64,000 nucleotides of DNA from a candidate division Zixibacteria bacterium SM23_81. Lineage in GTDB: Bacteria; SM23-81. The DNA lies in the NCBI GenBank assembly GCA_001304015.1, contig LJUY01000008.1:12804-76803 (forward strand), written 5' to 3'. Under the pieces are notes generated by a model. That model was not told where the DNA came from. It did not search any database and worked only from the letters and a program-made list of their open reading frames with translations. How positions within the stretch are numbered: position 1 is the stretch's first letter; the number at the start of each line of letters is the position of its first letter. Shown here piece by piece: positions 61,165 to 64,000 of the stretch. A program made the position numbers and the translations under genes.

Positions 61165-61677
61165 TTATCGTCTGTAAGAGAGGAGCACGATGACGTTGGC
61201 CACGATGGCCAGCTGGGAGACAAAGGTGGCAAAGCGGGCGAACATGCGAAAGACGGTTCCTGAGACGACCACCGTGTCGCCCGGCTTGAGCACGGGGATA
61301 AGGTTGATATCCCCGGTGTTCATGTATTTTTTCACGTTGACCGTTATCACCTCTGAATCCGAAGCCCCGGTACGGATAATTTTTACCTCACTCAGCTTGG
61401 CATGATCCGTGGGTCCGCCGGCCAGGGAGAGGGCGGCGATGAGGTCGGTTCCATCCGGCACTTCATAAACCCCAGGCAGTTCCACCTGCCCCCAGATAAA
61501 GACCTTGATCATCAAGGCATCTTCAGTGCCCAAAGAAAGGTAGTACCGGGGAGATCGAGCTCCAGAGGTTTCAGAGGAACCGCGAATTTCCTGTCCCAGG
61601 AGCGGAGGAACACCCAATTGAAGCCAGAGGACGAAGAGGAGTACCAAAGCCATCCAATCCCGCCAGGTTTTTAGCAT
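61165..61677 (-). CDS. Minimal SLBB-domain export protein
   Basis: 170 residues: signal peptide (LVLLFVLWLQLGVPPLLGQE), one SLBB beta-grasp domain (KVFIWGQVELPGVYEVPDGT, LIAALSLAGGPTDHAKLSEV, LIPVLKPGDTVVVSG) and a C-terminal hydrophobic helix (FVSQLAIVANVIVLLSYRR). The Poly_export domain of Wza is missing, so it cannot form the full outer-membrane channel alone. The C-terminal helix may anchor it in a membrane. AAGGAGTGAC precedes the ATG. First gene of the export operon, followed 21 bases later by wzc. Confidence 0.87.
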   Translation of the reverse strand: MLKTWRDWMALVLLFVLWLQLGVPPLLGQEIRGSSETSGARSPRYYLSLGTEDALMIKVFIWGQVELPGVYEVPDGTDLIAALSLAGGPTDHAKLSEVKIIRTGASDSEVITVNVKKYMNTGDINLIPVLKPGDTVVVSGTVFRMFARFATFVSQLAIVANVIVLLSYRR

Positions 61678-61776
61678 GGAGTCACTCCTTGTTGGTATCT
61701 GAGAATAGGTTTCAAGGTATTAAGTCCAGCCACCCCTCTTTTAAGGACCGCGCCTGGTGTACCACTGAGATGAAAC

Positions 61777-62526
61777 TTATCGAACGGTGAAGCTCACCCA
61801 GTTGGACTCCGAACCCGAGCGCAACTCGGTACCCTCCCGATCCACTCGCCACCAGTATTCATGGCTGGGAATCAGAAGCGATTCGGTCGCGCGCCCGTCA
61901 TCATTATAGAGGACTGAGTGGGGTGAAGAGAAGGGATCATGGCCTGAGCTCACCCAAACGGTTCGATCCTCCAAGACATCGTAAACTCGCAAGTGATTCT
62001 CCAAAGACTCCCCCGTTGAGATCCAAGAGAAAACCGGCCGTCTTACCTGAATTTCCCCCCGGGGAGAGGTGAGGTTTTCGGGGCTCGGCTTTAAAATCAG
62101 CATGTAATCTACAGTATCCGAGGTCGCGCTCTCGTTGCCCGCTTGATCGAAAGCTGTTATCTGGTACTTATAGCGCAGCCCAATTTCAACGGTTGAGTCC
62201 TGGTAGACAGTATCGCACTCGTCTCTTCCCAGGATTTTGGTGGCCAGCAGAGTCAAGATCTCACTGGGAGGAGTCGATCGATAGATTTGGTAACCTCTCA
62301 GATCGCTCTCCGATCCCCTGAACCAGACCAGCTCTATCCAATCCTCACCGGGGATAGCGTCTGTCCCCATCTCGTTCCAAGCGCTATCCGGCGGAGCTGC
62401 AAGCAGAGCAGGCTTGCCCGGTGGGGTGGTATCTGTGGGGGTGCTCTTATCGGTACAGCCAATCCAAGCGAGCAGAGCTATTGTCAGCAGAACGATGGGG
62501 AAAATATGCTGAGGTTTGGTGATCAT
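61777..62526 (-). CDS. Fibronectin type III-like lipoprotein
   Basis: 249 residues from the ATG at 62526 (AAAGG eight bases before); the open frame continues 43 codons into the neighbour. Signal peptide IFPIVLLTIALLAWIGC with a lipobox-like cysteine at about residue 24. Residues 40-145 have the FN3 pattern (DWIELVWFRGSESDLRGYQI, GLRYKYQITAFDQAGNESAT). The second half is another beta sandwich (EIQVRRPVFSWISTGESLEN, SHEYWWRVDREGTELRS). Probably an outer-membrane surface protein; likely translated with the PorV-like gene. Confidence 0.82.
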   Translation of the reverse strand: MITKPQHIFPIVLLTIALLAWIGCTDKSTPTDTTPPGKPALLAAPPDSAWNEMGTDAIPGEDWIELVWFRGSESDLRGYQIYRSTPPSEILTLLATKILGRDECDTVYQDSTVEIGLRYKYQITAFDQAGNESATSDTVDYMLILKPSPENLTSPRGEIQVRRPVFSWISTGESLENHLRVYDVLEDRTVWVSSGHDPFSSPHSVLYNDDGRATESLLIPSHEYWWRVDREGTELRSGSESNWVSFTVR

Positions 62527-62554
62527 CGGTATGCCTTTGATAATGACACAATGG

Positions 62555-63583
62555 TTAAAAGCCCACCGAGCCGCTGACCCGATGGATGTTCCCCAAATCG
62601 TAGGACACGAAGGCGTAATCCAGGACCAACCTCCAGAAACGAAATCCTGCCCCAACTGCCAGTTTTTCTCCCTCTAGACCAAGGCGCAGAGCCAGCCGAT
62701 CTCGATAGGCCATTTCCAGCCCAAAGTGGTTTTGTCCCTGGTAGGCGGTATCCCGGTCGTAGGCAATGGTGGCCTTTGTGCCCCGGGCGGAGAAGGGTTG
62801 TGCATAGCTGAAGCCGAACTTCACGTTGAATGGGATGTGATCGCGATGTTTTGCTGAGGTGTCCCAACTGAGAGCCGTTTTACCTATGTTTTGCAAGTTC
62901 AATCCCCCAACGAAATATCCCAGGGGCTCAAAGTCAAACAATTTATCCAGCCCGAATCCTATCTGTGCACCCAGATCGATGCCCATACCACTGGCGGTAG
63001 CATCTCCAAGGCTCTGGCGGATGTACTTCAGGTTCAAACCCAGAGGAATTCGCATAGGCAGGACGAAATACTGCCATCCCAGGTCTAGATCAAAATGGTT
63101 CATCTTGGCGAAGGTGAAGATGAAGGCATCCTCAGCATCATTGAAAAACTTCACTGGATCGACGACCCACTCTTCTATGGGTCGGAGTTCTCCCCCTGAG
63201 AACCTGCCGGGCTCTGGAAATACGGGGATGTCATCGACGCTCAGTCGAATCCAGCTAAATCCCAAAGTGGCATCACTTGGTAAGGGCAAGGCCAGATTAA
63301 TGTACTCGTGCTCGGCCAGATTGAAGAGAGTCGCATGCTGCACCGAGAGTTCCAATCTTCGCTGATGGGCACTGCCGGCTGGATTCCAGAATGGAGCCCA
63401 CCCCTCTTGGGTTAGAGAGCAGTAAGCGCCCCCCAGCCCAAGTGGTCGTGCCCCCACGGCCACTTGGAGAAACTCCCCAGCATATTTGCCAGCCTCTGCT
63501 GACCGTGCTGGGACCAAGGCCAAGCCCAGACAGAGGGCGATCACGATGCAACGCCTGATATTCTGAAAAGTATGTGCCAACAC
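62555..63583 (-). CDS. PorV/PorQ-family outer-membrane protein
   Basis: 342 residues with a GTG start (or the adjacent TTG at 63580) after GGGGGAGAG. Signal peptide (CIVIALCLGLALVPARSAEA), then AGEFLQVAVGARPLGLGGAY and the WNPAGSAHQRRLELSVQHAT motif characteristic of the PorV/PorQ family, followed by amphipathic beta strands and a C-terminal strand. Members belong to outer-membrane parts of type IX-like secretion or are general barrels in FCB bacteria. A secreted protein with a FlgD-like C-terminal domain lies immediately upstream. Confidence 0.88.
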   Translation of the reverse strand: MLAHTFQNIRRCIVIALCLGLALVPARSAEAGKYAGEFLQVAVGARPLGLGGAYCSLTQEGWAPFWNPAGSAHQRRLELSVQHATLFNLAEHEYINLALPLPSDATLGFSWIRLSVDDIPVFPEPGRFSGGELRPIEEWVVDPVKFFNDAEDAFIFTFAKMNHFDLDLGWQYFVLPMRIPLGLNLKYIRQSLGDATASGMGIDLGAQIGFGLDKLFDFEPLGYFVGGLNLQNIGKTALSWDTSAKHRDHIPFNVKFGFSYAQPFSARGTKATIAYDRDTAYQGQNHFGLEMAYRDRLALRLGLEGEKLAVGAGFRFWRLVLDYAFVSYDLGNIHRVSGSVGF

Positions 63584-63616
63584 CTCTCCCCCGGTAGGGA
63601 GGAGTTGAGAAATTCC

Positions 63617-64000
63617 TCACTTCAGAATGGCCAGCTTGCCCGTCTTGCTGACCACTTGGTCTTCCCATTTGGCTCGAATTTTGTAAAAATAGACCCCGTT
63701 GGCCAATGGTTCTCCCTGCTCGTCCCGACCGTCCCAGGTTTTTAGGTGATAGTCTAGCGCAGTCCCCAGTTGCCCCTCTTGGTCTAGAAAGTTATGAAAG
63801 CTCCTCACCAGTCTCCCGGAAACGGTATAGATTTTTAAGAAAATTTCCTCGGCGTGATTGGGTCCCGTCAGGCGATAGGTGAAGACCGTCTCTTTCTCGA
63901 ACTAACAGGCACGCTGTTACGCTCTGGGGAAGCGGAGACGACGATCTGATGGGCTTCCACGTCTTGCCCGTTGTGACGCACCTCGATGGGTCGCTCAATC
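63617..64000 (-). pseudogene. 3' end of a secreted protein with FlgD-like C-terminal domain, frame disrupted
   Basis: Partial at the window edge. The last part (about 63617-63902) reads FEKETVFTYRLTGPNHAEEI, LKIYTVSGRLVRSFHNFLDQ and GEPLANGVYFYKIRA, the FlgD Ig-like fold used as a C-terminal sorting tail. Immediately before it on the minus strand is a TAG (63903-63905). The upstream coding sequence continues in another frame (IERPIEVRHNGQDVEAHQIV, then SASPERNSVPV). A single shift near 63900-63910 would join them. The expected NPF-type lead-in before FEKE is absent, so a short deletion may also have occurred. Real mutation and assembly error cannot be told apart here. Confidence 0.65.

Noticed and set aside
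61165-61677. Full-length Wza exporter
   Set aside because: Only the SLBB domain is present; the Poly_export domain is missing.

Overview
The window is bacterial chromosome with moderate GC content. It suggests an uncultured or poorly studied Gram-negative lineage of the FCB type (Fibrobacteres-Chlorobi-Bacteroidetes relatives such as KSB1, Zixibacteria or Latescibacteria). Four things point there: a PorV/PorQ-like outer-membrane protein, a FlgD-like C-terminal sorting domain on a secreted protein, a membrane pyrophosphatase inside a housekeeping block, and SpoVG in a Gram-negative envelope context. The phylum is inferred, not shown. Nearly every gene lies on the minus strand. The exceptions are a short plus-strand block (10.2-13.4 kb) and a plus-strand sigma-54-type promoter with a structured element behind it.

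Region by region. 0-10 kb (minus): a divergently promoted gene train runs from a DUF3307 membrane protein through a bifunctional nuclease, a TPR plus periplasmic-binding hybrid, two small proteins, a GlmL/MutL-type ATPase and a lipoyl-like/KOW protein, and ends at a terminator. Beyond it are a broken ferredoxin-like remnant, a TPR protein and a small secreted protein. 10.2-13.4 kb (plus): a secreted protein made of three repeats, a short QueG-like iron-sulfur protein, and a D-cysteine desulfhydrase/ACC deaminase-family enzyme. 13.4-14.6 kb: no protein gene, but a consensus-perfect sigma-54 promoter followed by an approximately 90-nt foldable element and several hairpins. 14.9-23.6 kb (minus): housekeeping genes for L9, S18, S6, YchF, membrane pyrophosphatase, peptidyl-tRNA hydrolase, L25, PRPP synthetase, tRNA-Gln(UUG), SpoVG and IspE. 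S6, L25 and SpoVG all carry unusual Glu-rich C-terminal tails.

23.6-61.7 kb (minus) is a very large surface-polysaccharide locus. Its two ends hold enzymes for a diacetamido uronic acid. The right-hand set (51.7-58.2 kb) forms a full WbpA-B-D-I-E-like route to UDP-ManNAc3NAcA. The left-hand set (23.7-28.0 kb) repeats the oxidoreductase, acyltransferase and aminotransferase steps next to an initiating polyprenyl phosphosugar transferase. In between are three GT4 glycosyltransferases, a Wzx flippase, two paralogous Wzy/WaaL-type polymerases or ligases, a sulfotransferase, several methyltransferases, a CapA phosphoesterase, and a tightly coupled four-gene cassette (CapK-like ligase, fused MDR/Gfo-Idh oxidoreductase, alpha/alpha-toroid protein, DUF354 glycosyltransferase-fold protein). 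A Wzc-like tyrosine autokinase and a minimal SLBB protein supply chain-length control and export. The 28-39 kb part is visibly richer in A+T, has long non-coding gaps, an IS481-like element and the duplicated polymerase gene, so it looks recently acquired.

61.7-64 kb (minus): a fibronectin-type lipoprotein, a PorV-like barrel, and the 3' end of a FlgD-type secreted protein with an apparent frameshift at the window edge. Three reading-frame disruptions (about 2.3, 51.0 and 63.9 kb) are either real pseudogenes or assembly errors. The best candidates for undescribed biology are the orphan GlmL-like ATPase operon, the sigma-54-driven structured element, the triple-repeat secreted protein and the four-gene coupled polysaccharide cassette.
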